The notes: a model not told the origin generated them from the sequence alone. A DNA stretch of 64,000 nucleotides from Neoceratodus forsteri (GCA_016271365.2 CM057452.1:826180001-826244000); one strand, 5' to 3'. Counted from the stretch's first letter, positions 34,000-44,566 are shown. Numbers and translations: made by a program.

Positions 34000-36947
34000 G
34001 CATATTGAGATAAAGTACAGAAATACTGAAAACAGCCTTTGAGAAACCCCAATTGAGGTAGCTGTTCTAAAGGCAAGAGAAATCTTATTCCAATTATTAG
34101 AAACAGTACATCCAAAAGCACGTTGTCCAGTCACTACTCTCTTTAAAGGCATTTTTAGAAATTTGTTATCAGCTCTATGTCTAGAATAAAAAAGAACTAT
34201 CATAAAATTCTAAATTTCTGGCCAAGGCTAGGGGAATACCAAACTTAAGAATTCTAAATATAAAATTGGCCAACACGTATTTAAAATTATGCTGAACTGT
34301 CAGCCAACCCATCCTCTTTAGAACTTCACAATGGTGGGTAGATTTAGGACTAGAAAGTGCAAATTTACCAATTGACTGTAATAATAAGGGTTTTTTTTTT
34401 TTGCAATAACACCAGTAGAAGCATTATCTGTAATTACAGTGGCATAATTCACAACTGGGGCCAAACATTGTTTAGCAATAATCGTCTTAGACTCACTAGT
34501 TAAAAAAGAACTCAATCTGTACAATAATGCCAACTTATAATGAATCTTAGTGGTCACTTTAGTAATATGTAGTTCATAGCTTAATGTAGGATCGAGCAAT
34601 ATTCCCAGGTACTGAAAACTATTAACATTTTCAAAATAAGAACCTTCTATAGATTTAATCATCAAATCCTGACTCATTCCCTTAAGCCTTGCATTTGTCC
34701 CAAACACCATTGTTTTAGTTTTTATTTTATTTAATACTAACCTATTGTCTAATAACCATTGTTGCACTGTACCCATCTCATTTGTTAATGTTTAACTCAA
34801 ATTAGAAACTGTAACACTTTGATAATATATTACTGCATCATCTGCAAATAATTTGAGGCAGGCCACCTCTAGAACATTAGATATTTTATCAAAAAATTAA
34901 GAAAACAAGACAGGACCTAGTATGGAGCCTTGAGGGACTCCGTACTTAACAGATGCAATATCTGAAACAGTGCCTCAATATTTAACCCTTTGATATCTTC
35001 CACTTAAATAATCCTCAAACCAATTCAATGCTGACTGACCTATACCAAGAGATTCAAGGCTATTAATTAAAAGACCATGGTCCACAAGATCAAATGCCCT
35101 GGTCAAGTCCATGAACGTGGCCCGAGTTAGACACCCCCTTTCCATGCCCTTCAGGACCTTGCTCATGAACTCAACCAAGGCAGTCTCTGTCCCATGTCCC
35201 CTTTTAAGCCCCTGTTGACAATGTGACAGTAACCCACAACATTCAATATATTCTATAAGCTGATTATAGACTATTTTTTCCTGGACTTTCGCCAAAGCAG
35301 ATAAAATAGAAATGGGCCTATAATTTCCATAATCACAGACTGAACCAGATTTGTGAACCACTACAACCAAAGATTGGTTTCAGATGTCCAGGACCTGCCC
35401 CAAACAAAATGATAAATTGAAAATAACACTAACAGGATAAGCTATTTTCTCAGCAGCATCACTTAAGAGATTAGGAATAAAACCATCAGAACCACCTGAA
35501 CTATCATGCTTGATAACTTTCAACAGTTTACAATCTTCCATTGATGTAGTTATTTTTAAATACAATTTCTAAACCCTATTGAATCAATAACACAATTATC
35601 AAAGGGGAGAACCATCTATCTCAGTTCTATATTTTTCTAAGTCAGTTAATCTTTTATTAAATTCATTAACAATGTCCAAAGGGCAGGTTATTAAACTATC
35701 ATCAGATCTCATAGTTAACTCTACACTCTCATAAGGTTTAATAAGATTATTAACAGTGTTCCAGAATTTTTTTTATTATCCACGAGACCATCAATTATTT
35801 CTGTTTCAAATAATTACTTTTTGCAAGTTTGATCTGGGCCTTACATTGGTTCCTTAAACATCTATAACTTTAGTTGTTAAATTCAGTTTTATCACTTTTA
35901 TATTTCTTCCATGCCTTATCCTGGTCCCTCATTTGTTTCAATAGGGATGGTGTATCCCAATTAGACTTTTTTCCATTTATTCATCTTGTAACAAATGGAG
36001 CACGTTGGGCCAACACTTTAATAAATTCAAAAATGAAAAAATCCAATGCACAGTTGATATCTGGGATCAAGTGCAAGTATGATCAATCAATATTAGCAAG
36101 TTTAGATCGAAATACATCCAAATTAAAATTTGAAAAATCTCTAAAGGTGCATACAAGAGGATTAGGTTTTTTTATACTACCATGTTTCCAAAAACAAAAG
36201 ATAGGATGATGGTCACTAACGGAATCCGAAACCACACCACAATTCATAATATGATTAGGATTATTTGTAATTAGCCAATCTAGCACTGTATGTTTTGGGA
36301 TTTGTTATTCAGCCTAGTGGGATATGTGATCAATTGTTGTAAATTAGTTGCCAACAAAATCCTTTGCAATTTAATTATTTCAGTACCCTGCCAATTAGAA
36401 TTAAATTCCCCATATACTATAAATTCACCAAATAGTTTTAACATTCAGCTTATCAACAAATTCCTGCAACCCATTTTTATTTTCCTTAGGGGGAATATAA
36501 ATACAACTTATTGTCATTTTCTTCACAGAACCAAAGAGGAGCTGAACTGTAAGAAATTCACAATAATTTAACTCACCCAAAATGATGCTCTTTTCTTCAG
36601 CAACAAATTCACTTTCAATATAAAACATCACTCCCCCTCCCCTACCTGTACCACAATATTTTCTAAATATCCCATAACCAGAAATATTAATCTCAGAATC
36701 AAGCATAGTAGATTTCAACCATGTCTCACTTAGAACCAAAACATCAAGATGGTACAAAGCAACCCATGCCTCAACCTCCTGAAACTTTGACATCAAACTT
36801 TGCACATTAAAGTGCATAATCCTAAATCCACACCCATGCAGCTTAAAACATTCACTATTGGCATACTCATTATCACTGGGACCAGGGTTACACTCCACAT
36901 CCCCAGATAAAGCAATTAAAAAAAACAATATAACCAAGCATGAACAT
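34000..36947 (-). pseudogene. L2-like ORF2 pseudogene with N-terminal 2A-like motif
   Basis: A hydrophobic start (VILFFLIALS) runs straight into GDVECNPGP at 36878-36904, a perfect match to the 2A ribosome-skipping consensus. The APE endonuclease follows: IMHFNVQSLMSKFQEVEAW, LSETWL, GRGGGVMFY, and SDHHPIF at about 36190-36212. RT: SSGGSDGFIPNLL, YGNYRPISILSALAKVQEK, FMDLTRAFDLVDH, GVPQGSILGPVLF, then the intact catalytic FADDA at 34834-34848, and FQYLGILLDPTLSY. Several frameshifts. The start is obscured by a T-run; ATGs at 36947 and 36941 are one base out of frame, suggesting a homopolymer slip. Confidence 0.85.
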
Positions 36948-38050
36948 CACAGTAATTTGAATGCCTCAAGCTCCTATATTTCCCAGTGCTAAAACTCACA
37001 TTATAGTCAATGTATTTACTCAATGTCCACACAGCATTTCCAAACCCCATAGAATAATTGTAACTAATAGCCAATGATTACATATGCACAGAACCATTCC
37101 TTTCAGTATTATCTGAACAACCAATCTTTGAAAATACCACAGCCATACCTAGACAGCAGGCAATAATCATAGCCCCCACCCATAGTCCCACACGAGCCAT
37201 ATTAAATTGAATATTTCCACAAAGGTAAAATCTTCAAATATGTTTAACAAATATACACAGTCAGCGTTTTCTGTCCCAGTCTGACTCCGATCAGACTCTC
37301 TTGCTTCACTTTGCCATCCCACTTAACCGCTGCCACGTAGACACTGCCACGCTCTAAGTGTAGAAGGCTTTTGTAGGCTGATTACTCCTCCTCCTCCTCT
37401 TCCTCCCAAAGCTGCCACCAACAGGGAAGTGAGGAATTTGCCTTAAAGAGCTTTGGGTGCACACTATATGCAATGGGGACTATCAGTGTACTGTTGCTTA
37501 GTAACACTTCTCCGAGCAGTACACAGGCACACTTTCTGGAAGGAAGCATGGCACACAAAGCAGGGGGTGCAGAAATCAGTCACAAGCAGAGAGCATAATT
37601 AACAGATTTCAGTTTCTAGCAGGGTACTCTGCAAATATAGCAGGACTCAGTCTCGGGCAAGTAACTGTGCAAATATAGTGGGACTCAGTCTCAGGCAGGA
37701 CACTTGTACAAAATACCAGGACTTAATCTCAGGCAAAGTAGTGTGTATTATTGGCAGGAGACACTCAATACCAGATGTAGCAGCAGCAGTCAATTACTTT
37801 TAAAGTCCACAGATCAAAATGATGTTGCAGCAGGACTGTAGCTTAGTATGGGAAGGTGGGGCAAAGTATAGAAGCAGACTGACCTGATTAGTGCTGTTAG
37901 TGTGGTAAGCAGTAGCACTCTGGATGTTACATTCAGCCCCAGTAAAGCAGGATTCCAACATTGAAGTCTGCCACACTCTGGTCAGGCTCTTTTGCTTCAC
38001 TTTGGGCATCTAGGCTAGGAAATTACATTCAAAAGGGAAGTTAGACAAAG
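36948..38050 (-). promoter_or_regulatory. Probable L2 5' UTR with tandem repeats
   Basis: Upstream of the L2 coding start, GC-richer DNA contains short direct repeats of roughly 43-60 bp around GCAAATATAG and GGACTCAGTCTCRGGCA (37615-37760). A longer repeat of CTCTTGCTTCACTTTG occurs at 37300-37315 and, with one base changed, 37987-38002. Tandem repeats in a LINE 5' UTR often carry promoter activity; that is inference here. The border with the host is not defined. Confidence 0.45.
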
Positions 38051-38084
38051 CTTCCCCCTTAGTCCATTATTATACATGTTTAGA

Positions 38085-38742
38085 AACAGAAACATAGACT
38101 TTGTCGGCAGATAAGGACCACTTGGCCCACCTAGTCTGCCCATTTCCCTACCTAGAGGATAAGCTGCAGATCTTATTTAACCAACAGCTTATTTCTACCT
38201 AACCCCTACAAAAATTGCCTTATGTCTGTCCCATGCATTCTTGAATTCTCCCACAGCTTTAGACCCCACAACCTCCTCAGGAAGTCTGTTCCATGCGTCT
38301 ATCACCCTCTGTGAAAAAATACTTCCTCACATTGCCCCTGAGCCATCCCCCCTCTATCTTCAAATTGTGTCCACTTGTTCTTGCACATCTCTTTTTCTGA
38401 AAGATACTACCCTCTTGGGCTTTGTTGATTCCACTGAGGTACTTAAACTGTTTCTATCATGTCCCCCCTCTCCCTCCTTTCCTCAAGGGTATACATATTA
38501 AACTCCTTTAGTTTCTCCTCGTATGGCTTCTCTTGCAGACCCTGCACCATTTTAGTTGCATTCTCTGAACTGCCTCCATCCTGTCTATGTCCTTGCAGAG
38601 ATAGGGTCTCCAGAAGTGGATGTAGTGCTCCAGATGGGGTCTCACCAACTGTCTGTACAGGGGGATAACAATGTCCTGTTTTCTGCTGGTGATGCCTCTC
38701 CCTATACATCCCAGTATAGTCTTGATCCTTTGACACTGCCAC
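38085..38742 (-). mobile_element. CR1 3'-end insertion
   Basis: Minus-strand CR1 tail: ACAGAAACATAGACTTTG at its 3' terminus and TAAGGACCACTTGGCCCACC at 38113-38132. It encodes LKWCRVCKRSH-type remnants, PHLEHYIHFWRPYLCKDIDR and LGCIGRGITSRK up to about 38742. It sits between the L2 5' end and the resumption of Tx1 coding at about 38740. No clean target duplication found. Confidence 0.83.
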
Positions 38743-39141
38743 TTCAAGAGGACCTCAAGATAAAAGGGTTGTATTGCTCAGCTGATTCAGCATCTATTAC
38801 TGTATCAGCATATGCAGATGACCTATATCTCTATGTGTGCAGGACAAAGCCTCAGTTGATTTGGCAATTATGCCCATTTTGGAGTTTTCTAAAATATGAC
38901 GAGATAGAATAAATGTGGATAAGTAATGGCATGTGTGTAGGACAAATAAAAAAGAAATCATAGATCACATTAAAGTTTTAACTATAACTTCAGAGCCAGT
39001 TAGAATACTGGGGATTTCTTATGATCCTAGGGATGTGGCCAAAAGAAATTTGGAGGAAAAGTTAGAAACATGAAGAAAAGGTTAAAAACTGGAAGGCTTG
39101 GCAGAAAACCAAGAAAAAGAAAGTTTTATTGATTAAAATCT

Positions 39142-39210
39142 TTTTATGCTGATGGATATGGGCTACTATCCCATTTATGCTGATGGGATTGGGCTACTAT
39201 CCCATCTGTA
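39142..39210 (+). repeat. 33-bp direct repeat at the Tx1/L2 junction
   Basis: TATGCTGATGGATATGGGCT and TATGCTGATGGGATTGGGCT, each followed by ACTATCCCAT, stand 33 bp apart. Each can form a short GATGGGA/TCCCATC stem. The same core motif occurs in the minisatellite at 19166-19192. Confidence 0.6.
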
Positions 39211-40800
39211 TGGAAGCATGCCACTGTATTCCCCCTGCCTAAGGGTGGTGATCCCTCTACTCCTGCTAATTATCACCCCACTTCTCTCCTTCCAACCCTT
39301 GCTAAGATCCAAGAACATCTGGTCCTCTCACAACTCTCCTCCTATCTCTCTGACTCTAACTTCTTCACTCCATACCAATCTGATTTCTGGAAGAATCACT
39401 CCACTACTACCTCCTTGATTAGGCTCACTGACTTCATCCTTTTTGGGATGGACAGTGGCCATATCACATCAGCTATTTTTGTTGACCTAGCAAAGGCTTT
39501 TATCACTGTCTCCCACACCCTTCTACTGAACTCCCTCTCCTCAGCTGTTTTAACTGACTCTGCCACTCGCTGGTTCAGCGCCTACCTGGTAGGTAGGATC
39601 CAGTCAATCAGAACAGCTGACTCCACTTCACCTCCCCTACCCATCAACACTGACGTACCTCAGGGGTCCATTTACTTATTTATTTATTTTCAATTGTTTA
39701 ACCAGGAGTGGCACACTAAGCTGAAAGCTTGTTTACAGGTGTGACCTGGGAGCACAGGGAAGTTAAGTAACTTGCTCAGGGTCACACAGTATATGCAGGT
39801 GGGGACTGTGGGATTCAAACCCAGGTCTCCAGATTTGCAGCTCAGAGCCTTAAAGAGCCTTAAACCACTGTGCTATACTGCCTCTCATTTTGGGTTCTAT
39901 CTTATTCTCCATATTCCTAAACAACCTTCCCTCAGTCTGTTCATCCACCTCTATTCATATGTACGCTGATGACACTGTCCTTTTCTCATCAGGACAGTCC
40001 CCTGTCAATGTAGAAACCAGACATCAGCATGACTTCAATAAAGTTCAGCACTGGTTCAGCTCCCATCAACTCTCCCTTAATGCCAAGAATACAATCTCAA
40101 TAACCTTTGGCACTAGGCAGAGACTCGTTCGGCTCCACACCCTGCCCTCCTTCCATACCCTAGATGGGACAGTCCTTGAGGACACTTCATCCTTTAGGTA
40201 CTTCTGGGTTTGGCTTGACCAACATCTCAACTTTTCTGGTCATGTGGATGCCATCCTGAAGAAACTGCATCCCAAGCTTGCCGCCTTGTATAGGAACCGT
40301 AGCTGCCACCCGTTACCAGCTAGTTACAAACTTGTCCAGAAGAAGATCCTACCTATTTTTGATTACTGCGATGTAGTCTACAGTAGCACTCCCAAGTCTT
40401 CCCTAACAAGATTAGACACCCTTTTTAACTCCTGACGCTTCGCTCTTGACTCCTTCCCTCGCACACACCAGTGTAATCTATACCACTCGCTGGCTTTTCT
40501 CACATTAGAAAATTGCTCTCTTGTCCACCATGCCAAATTCATGTCTAAATGTTGGTTTGGTATGCTCCCCTCCTACCTAACCTCCTCTCTTTCCATTCTT
40601 CCCCCCCTCTGGACCATTCCCTTAGGTCATATGACTCTTGCCTATTGGTAGTTCCATGTCGGTCTACCACTGTCGGCCAAATGGCCTTCTCACATCATTC
40701 CCCCAAACTTTGTAACTCTCACCCTCCTCAGATTCACCTCTCATCCTAATCTCTGCACTGATCAACTGTTAACTGAGTCAATGTTAGTCAATAACTTCTG
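39205..40800 (+). pseudogene. L2-like RT pseudogene (5'-truncated)
   Basis: KHATVFPLPKGGDPSTPANY and the TSLLPTLAKI block begin the RT, continuing SDFWKNHSTTTSLIRLTDF, FVDLAKAFITVSH and VPQGS. A SINE splits the codon run there, and reading resumes at SILFSIFLNNLPSV. The catalytic YADD is intact at 39962-39973 (MYADDTVLFSSG), followed by HWFSSHQLSLNAKNT and FDYCDVVYSS, to a stop at about 40435. Beyond it FALDSFPRTHQC and LVHHAKF remnants of the C-terminal region continue to about 40800. Endonuclease is absent. Relatively few lesions suggest a younger age than the surrounding Tx1. Confidence 0.85.
39674..39885 (-). mobile_element. SINE family 1 inserted in the L2 RT motif
   Basis: Minus-oriented SINE with A-rich tail at the left (TTATTTATTTATTTT on the plus strand), B-box complement GGATTCAAACC at 39811-39821 and 5' end GAGGCAGTATAGCACAGTGG (as complement) at the right. 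Flanked by CATTT at 39669-39673 and 39886-39890. Removing it restores the PQGS-IL reading frame of the L2 RT exactly. An 11-bp duplication inside the head (AAAGAGCCTTA) is specific to this copy. Confidence 0.92.
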
Positions 40801-40900
40801 TTAAGCAGTATGTGAGATGTTAGTACTTAACTTGTTACTGCCCTTTAATGTTATTATCTTCTGTAATTCAGCACTGTTTACAATGTCATGTACCACTTCA

Positions 40901-41529
40901 TTTTTTTTTTTTTTTTTTATTCTCCTACACCCCCCCCAGGGCATCCTTCAGGAGTGCCCACATGGAGCCCACCCTACTCCCAACCTGAACCCTCGCATCT
41001 CCCACAATCCCTTCTCCCCATATGACTACAGGCAGACTCGACCCCCAGTACCATCTCTGGGGCTGATTCTGCCATCTCCCGGTGGCTACCTCCTAAGTGT
41101 GAGGAGCCTACCTGCAAGTCGTCAGGTTGCCCGGAGAGAGATCTTGGACATATCTGGGCCGGTATTTGGGATGTGGGATGGGCCTCTGGGTCCACCGTCA
41201 TCTCCCGGCTAGTACAGGAGGGTTTTTTCTTGCTTTTTTCTGTTTCCCCTGCAGAGCCCGGCCAGCAAGGCTACGTATTGCCGCAGTTCCACCCCCAGGC
41301 ATTGCGCTGCGTTGCTACACTGGCGATCCTCCAGCCACTGCCAGAGGTCACTCCAGGAGCAGTTGCTTTCCTGTACCCACCCCCAGGAAGAGAGAGCAGT
41401 CGGCAGATGCTCAATCTCTTCCCCTTCCTGCCAACCCCCAGTGGCTCCAGCACATTCCTGAACCCAGGTCGCCGGCGTGGCGGAGGTGTGGCATCCAGCA
41501 CCTCAACCCTCAGCGCCACCGAGCCGGCT
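40901..41529 (-). mobile_element. SINE family 2-related insertion, 629 bp, 13-bp target duplication
   Basis: Flanked by ATGTACCACTTCA (40888-40900) and ATGTACCACTTTA (41530-41542). A T-run at 40901-40918 is its poly-A in reverse. Its 5' head (complement at 41455-41529) resembles the family 2 head at 33488: GCCGGCTCGGTGGCGCTGAG and CTGGGTTCAGGAATG. The remaining 500 bp differ from the 33488 copy, so it is a separate subfamily or composite. Confidence 0.85.
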
Positions 41530-41716
41530 ATGTACCACTTTATTATTTGTACCAATGTCTTATTTGGATGTATGTATATTTGTATTCCTCTATACCCTTT
41601 CCCCCAGGATGCACCTTGAGACGAGCAACTTGTTCAGTGTGCCTTTCCCTGTGAAACATGTCAATAAATAAATAAATAAATTATTTAATGTGGTATCTTA
41701 ACCACCCAAAGAGCCT

Positions 41717-42978
41717 ATGGCCCACATATTTAGAAGAGGTGCGCGGCGCATCTCGGACTTGTGAGGGCTGTCCGGGGCATGGCAATATTCAGAAGCCCCC
41801 ATGTGCCCCACAAACCTGACTGCGCCACCACACAGAATATTGCGATGCTGGAATGCAAATGAGGGTTCCCTCCTGCATATTCCCCACATCGCAATATTCA
41901 CCCCCCAAGCATAACTATGGCCGGCTGCACTGTTGCATAGTTACACCTACCAGACCCTACTTTATGTGCCAGGAAAGTTGGTGCCCCATGCATAGTCAAG
42001 GACCAGGTATACAGCCCCCCCAAAACCCCAAACACAATACTGAATACACAACCACCATCCATGTTGCGCAGTGTGGTGTCCCTCCACTCCAGCCCCAATC
42101 CCCATTGAAATACTATAAAGTGGTTCCAATCCCCTATTTTCCATAGTGTAGTGTCCCCCCTCCCCATCCCTGATCCCTGCCATACTATATAATATCCTTG
42201 CAACCCCATTTCCATAGTGTAGGAACCCCCCACCCTGGTAAGCAGTAAGCCACCACCCTGCATCCCCCATCCCTTCCCATGCCGGTAACTGGCACAGCCC
42301 TTCTCACCCTGCCACAGCTAGCCACTGACTGATCATTACCCGCTCGCATGCAGTAAATAATATGTGCACATGACATGAGTGCATACTGTTATATATGTGA
42401 GTGAGTAACACTCAGTCAGTGTCTGACCATGGCAGAGTGAGGAGGGCTGTGTCAGTTGCCAGCATGGAACAGGATGGGGATGTATGTGGGGGCTACTGCC
42501 TGCTGGATTGGGCAGTGGGAGGGGGTTCCTACACTATGGAAATGGGATCTTATGGATTTTATGCAGAATGACAGGGATCAGGGCTGGGGACGGCGTTAGC
42601 TGGCATATTCCACCTGGTGCAGCCATGCAAATGAGCCCATAATGGGCATGCATGAGGCCCCTTTGTGCCATACATGCCCAATGAGCTCATTTGCATGTTT
42701 GGTCTGAATATCACCCATGTGAGACTCGGCGCATCCAGGTATGTGCCAAGCATTCCTCTATGGGCTGTCTTCAGCCCCGCACCCTGGATGTGCCACATCA
42801 TACATGGCGACTACCTGCTATGGGCAGCGCATCTAGGGTCTGATATTCAAACAGGATGCGGGGTCTGTTCTGATCACGTATTCTGTTTGAAGATAGCAAC
42901 AGAGCCAGCTGGTGCATCTTTTTTGTGTGACACACTGTTCTGCATGCGTATCCAGCTGACTCTGAATATGTCCCCCTG
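41717..42978. mobile_element. Putative hAT-like non-autonomous element
   Basis: The right end read outward-in is CAGGGGGACATATTCAGA (42961-42978), typical of hAT termini beginning CAGGG. The left end GGCCCACATATTTAGA (41719-41734) matches it imperfectly. The flanks GAGCCTA and GAGTCTA could be a mutated target duplication, but the length does not fit 8 bp cleanly. Internal GC-rich sequence lacks coding. It contains a perfect 26-bp inverted repeat (42205-42230 with 42521-42546) and a 13-bp stem around CATGCAAATGAGC (42624-42697). It separates two Tx1 pieces. Confidence 0.5.
42056..42235 (+). repeat. Degenerate tandem repeat inside hAT-like element, about 75 bp
   Basis: CATGTTGCGCAGTGTGGTGTC, CCATAGTGTAGTGTCCCC and CCATAGTGTAGGAACCCC start successive units near 42059, 42139 and 42212, each preceded or followed by AATCCCC/ATCCCT runs. 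Confidence 0.5.
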
Positions 42979-44003
42979 AGTCTAAGCTACCCACTCTCCT
43001 GTTTCAAGTGATCTGGGACAGCAGACTGAACACTATTAAAAAGATAGTCTTATACTTACCAATGAAGAATGGGGGTTTGAAGTTATTAAATTCTATAGCT
43101 TTCTTTTATAGCCTGTTTTTGTTCTGGAATATAGGAGCTGTCCTGAAACAAGATGTTAGAATCTGACATCCATGGCTAGAGACTGGTTATCCACACTATT
43201 ATCAAAGGCCAGATTAGTGTTTCTTGCTTGAAAAAGAATTTTACACTGTCTACTTTGATACCTCAATTTTTAGGAAAACTAAGGAAATGGAAAGTTTTTA
43301 CAATTGGCTAATTCCTCAAGAGAAAAGCTGTACAGGATTATTCAAGATCAAGGGTACCTTGTGCAGACTGAATATAAGGTATTCAGCAACAGGATTATCA
43401 CACAGTAAAACTCTACTTACAGAAAAAAAGAACACCTTCCAGAATGTGAGATATGCTATAGCTCTCCTGCCATGAGAGGTTAAGTGTAAAAGGCAACTCA
43501 AAACATTAAAGTATAACAGAGTGCATGCGTCCAAAGGAAGGTTGTTCTTAGCAACTTGAGGACATGACACATTTGCTTGTAACATGTCCTTTTGCAAAAA
43601 CGTTTTGGGCGACCTTGGCAGCTACCTAAGGTGATGCAGCATGGGTAGAAGTAACATATGGCAACAGAATAACTGGTTCACTCTCCTCTCAAAAGAAATA
43701 TTATGATGGCACAGCATGGCTGATTTTTACTCGGACAAAGTTTTTTCAATGGTAGGCAAAATGTAAACTGTTCTTTCAGCAGCAAGCTGTTCCACAAGCT
43801 ACAATTATTGCATGGGCTCAATGTAAATTGTTCAATATTTATGGAAATGTGAGTAAATATTTTTCTGTGCAGGTGTTACAGAAGAGGTGGAACATCGTGA
43901 CAGTAGATTTTCAATATGATTTATTAGGATGTATTTGATTAATTTACCCTGTATATGAACTCTAACGTGTTGATTTTGGGACCATATTGCTTTCTCTTTT
44001 TGT

Positions 44004-44416
44004 TTAAAGGACTAAACAGTGCAGGTGTCACTCACATTGTGAAAGCCCATATAAAAATATTTCAAATGAGGTATTGGGTTTACCTGTAGGGAACAGGGAG
44101 TCTTGCGATATGAATAGCTAAATAATTTGTAAATTAAATCAAAGCAACAGCCATTTCATGTAGTCTTAAAAACAGGAAGTGGTGTCACTGAGGGGCAAGC
44201 TGTATGTTGTTAATTACAGCTTGCCCCTCAATGACATCACTTTCTATTTTAAGATTGCATAAAATGGCTGTTGCCTTGTTTTGACTTACAGATTATTTAA
44301 ATATTCATATCTCAGGACTTTTGACACCTACAAGGAAGCCCAATACCTCTTCCAATATTACTTTTCATGGGCTTTCACAATTTGAGCAATCCCTGCAATG
44401 TTTACTGTCACTTTAA
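44004..44416. mobile_element. TTAA-flanked foldback MITE (T2/Kolobok-like)
   Basis: TTAA at 44004-44007 and 44413-44416. Termini read AAGGACTAAACAGTGCAGG and (complement of the right) AAGTGACAGTAAACATTGCAGG. Long arms, about 85% identical, share TTGTGAAAGCCCAT, GAGGTATTGGG and TGAGGGGCAAGCTGTA, meeting near 44203. TTAA plus an AAGG-like start recalls T2/Kolobok MITEs of frogs. Inserted in or just after the Tx1 3' region. No coding. Confidence 0.82.
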
Positions 44417-44566
44417 ACTTATTAGAATCTTAGCAGGATTGGTGGTTGATACACTGGTAATGTTGAGATTAAGATATTAGTTTATAGGTTGATGATCAAC
44501 TATTTCTGTTCTTTTCTTTTTTTGTCTCATAATATCTATGATTGTTTTTATTCAATAAAAAAATCC

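Larger units (their letters stand above)
33330..38050 (-). mobile_element. L2-like LINE, long minus-strand copy
   Basis: A near full-length minus-strand LINE inserted in the Tx1 RT. Its 3' end lies near 33330 (A-rich AAATAAACAAACA on its sense strand); the coding region runs from 36947 down to about 34000; a long 5' region with tandem repeats extends to about 38050. A SINE split its 3' end at 33488-33997. The left junction follows the Tx1 residues AIPSVN, which fixes it to within a few bases. The right border is less certain because a CR1 fragment follows. Confidence 0.75.
39196..41660 (+). mobile_element. L2-like LINE, 5'-truncated, with two nested SINEs
   Basis: Begins within the RT linker, encodes most of the RT and C-terminus to about 40800, and ends with a 3' UTR whose last module CCCCCAGGATGCACCTTGAG...TTCAGTGTGCCTTTCC and (AATA)n tail close at about 41660. 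Removing the SINE at 39674-39885 and the one at 40901-41529, with one copy of each target duplication, joins the RT and the 3' UTR without gaps. Confidence 0.83.
30785..44003 (+). pseudogene. Tx1 ORF2 pseudogene in separated pieces
   Basis: Endonuclease: VASIIVNSIKNPKHSQFSF, LPFDVFFLHETKLSL and, past a SINE, INLIPFKNLDHLLL and GVWKLNSTLLDNPKID (31690-31740). RT: EFYNTYVD near 32840, GRSIYNNLILLKEIFAQ, then ILSLDQEKSCDR (33187-33222) and AIPSVNV before interruption at about 33329. Resumption at 38740: the catalytic motif AYADDLYLYV (38808-38837), then RILGISYDPRDVAKRN (39002-39049). Second resumption: IVLYLPMKNGGLKLLN (43047-43094) and a poorly preserved C-terminus. AYADD itself is intact, but stops and shifts throughout show long inactivity. 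Confidence 0.78.
27200..44566 (+). mobile_element. Ancient Tx1-like LINE (L1 superclade), split by nested insertions
   Basis: Coding remnants of one Tx1-type element appear in the correct order on the plus strand: ORF1 with zinc knuckles (27240-30742), ORF2 endonuclease (30785-32090), RT fingers/palm (32800-33329), palm with AYADD (38740-39144) and C-terminal domain (42995-44003). The 3' end may be the AATAAAAAAA at 44557-44566. Remnants sum to roughly 6.4 kb, near full length, with the gaps filled by younger elements. Each piece aligns to what is expected just after the previous one, the main reason to join them. Confidence 0.78.

Noticed and set aside
33727..34203. 158-residue minus-strand ORF as one protein
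   Set aside because: It crosses the border between the L2 C-terminus and the SINE at 33997; the C-terminal part is antisense SINE sequence.
41127..41654. Long overlapping ORFs of 148-175 residues as host coding sequence
   Set aside because: They lie within a SINE-like insert with target duplications and cross its border into the L2 3' UTR.
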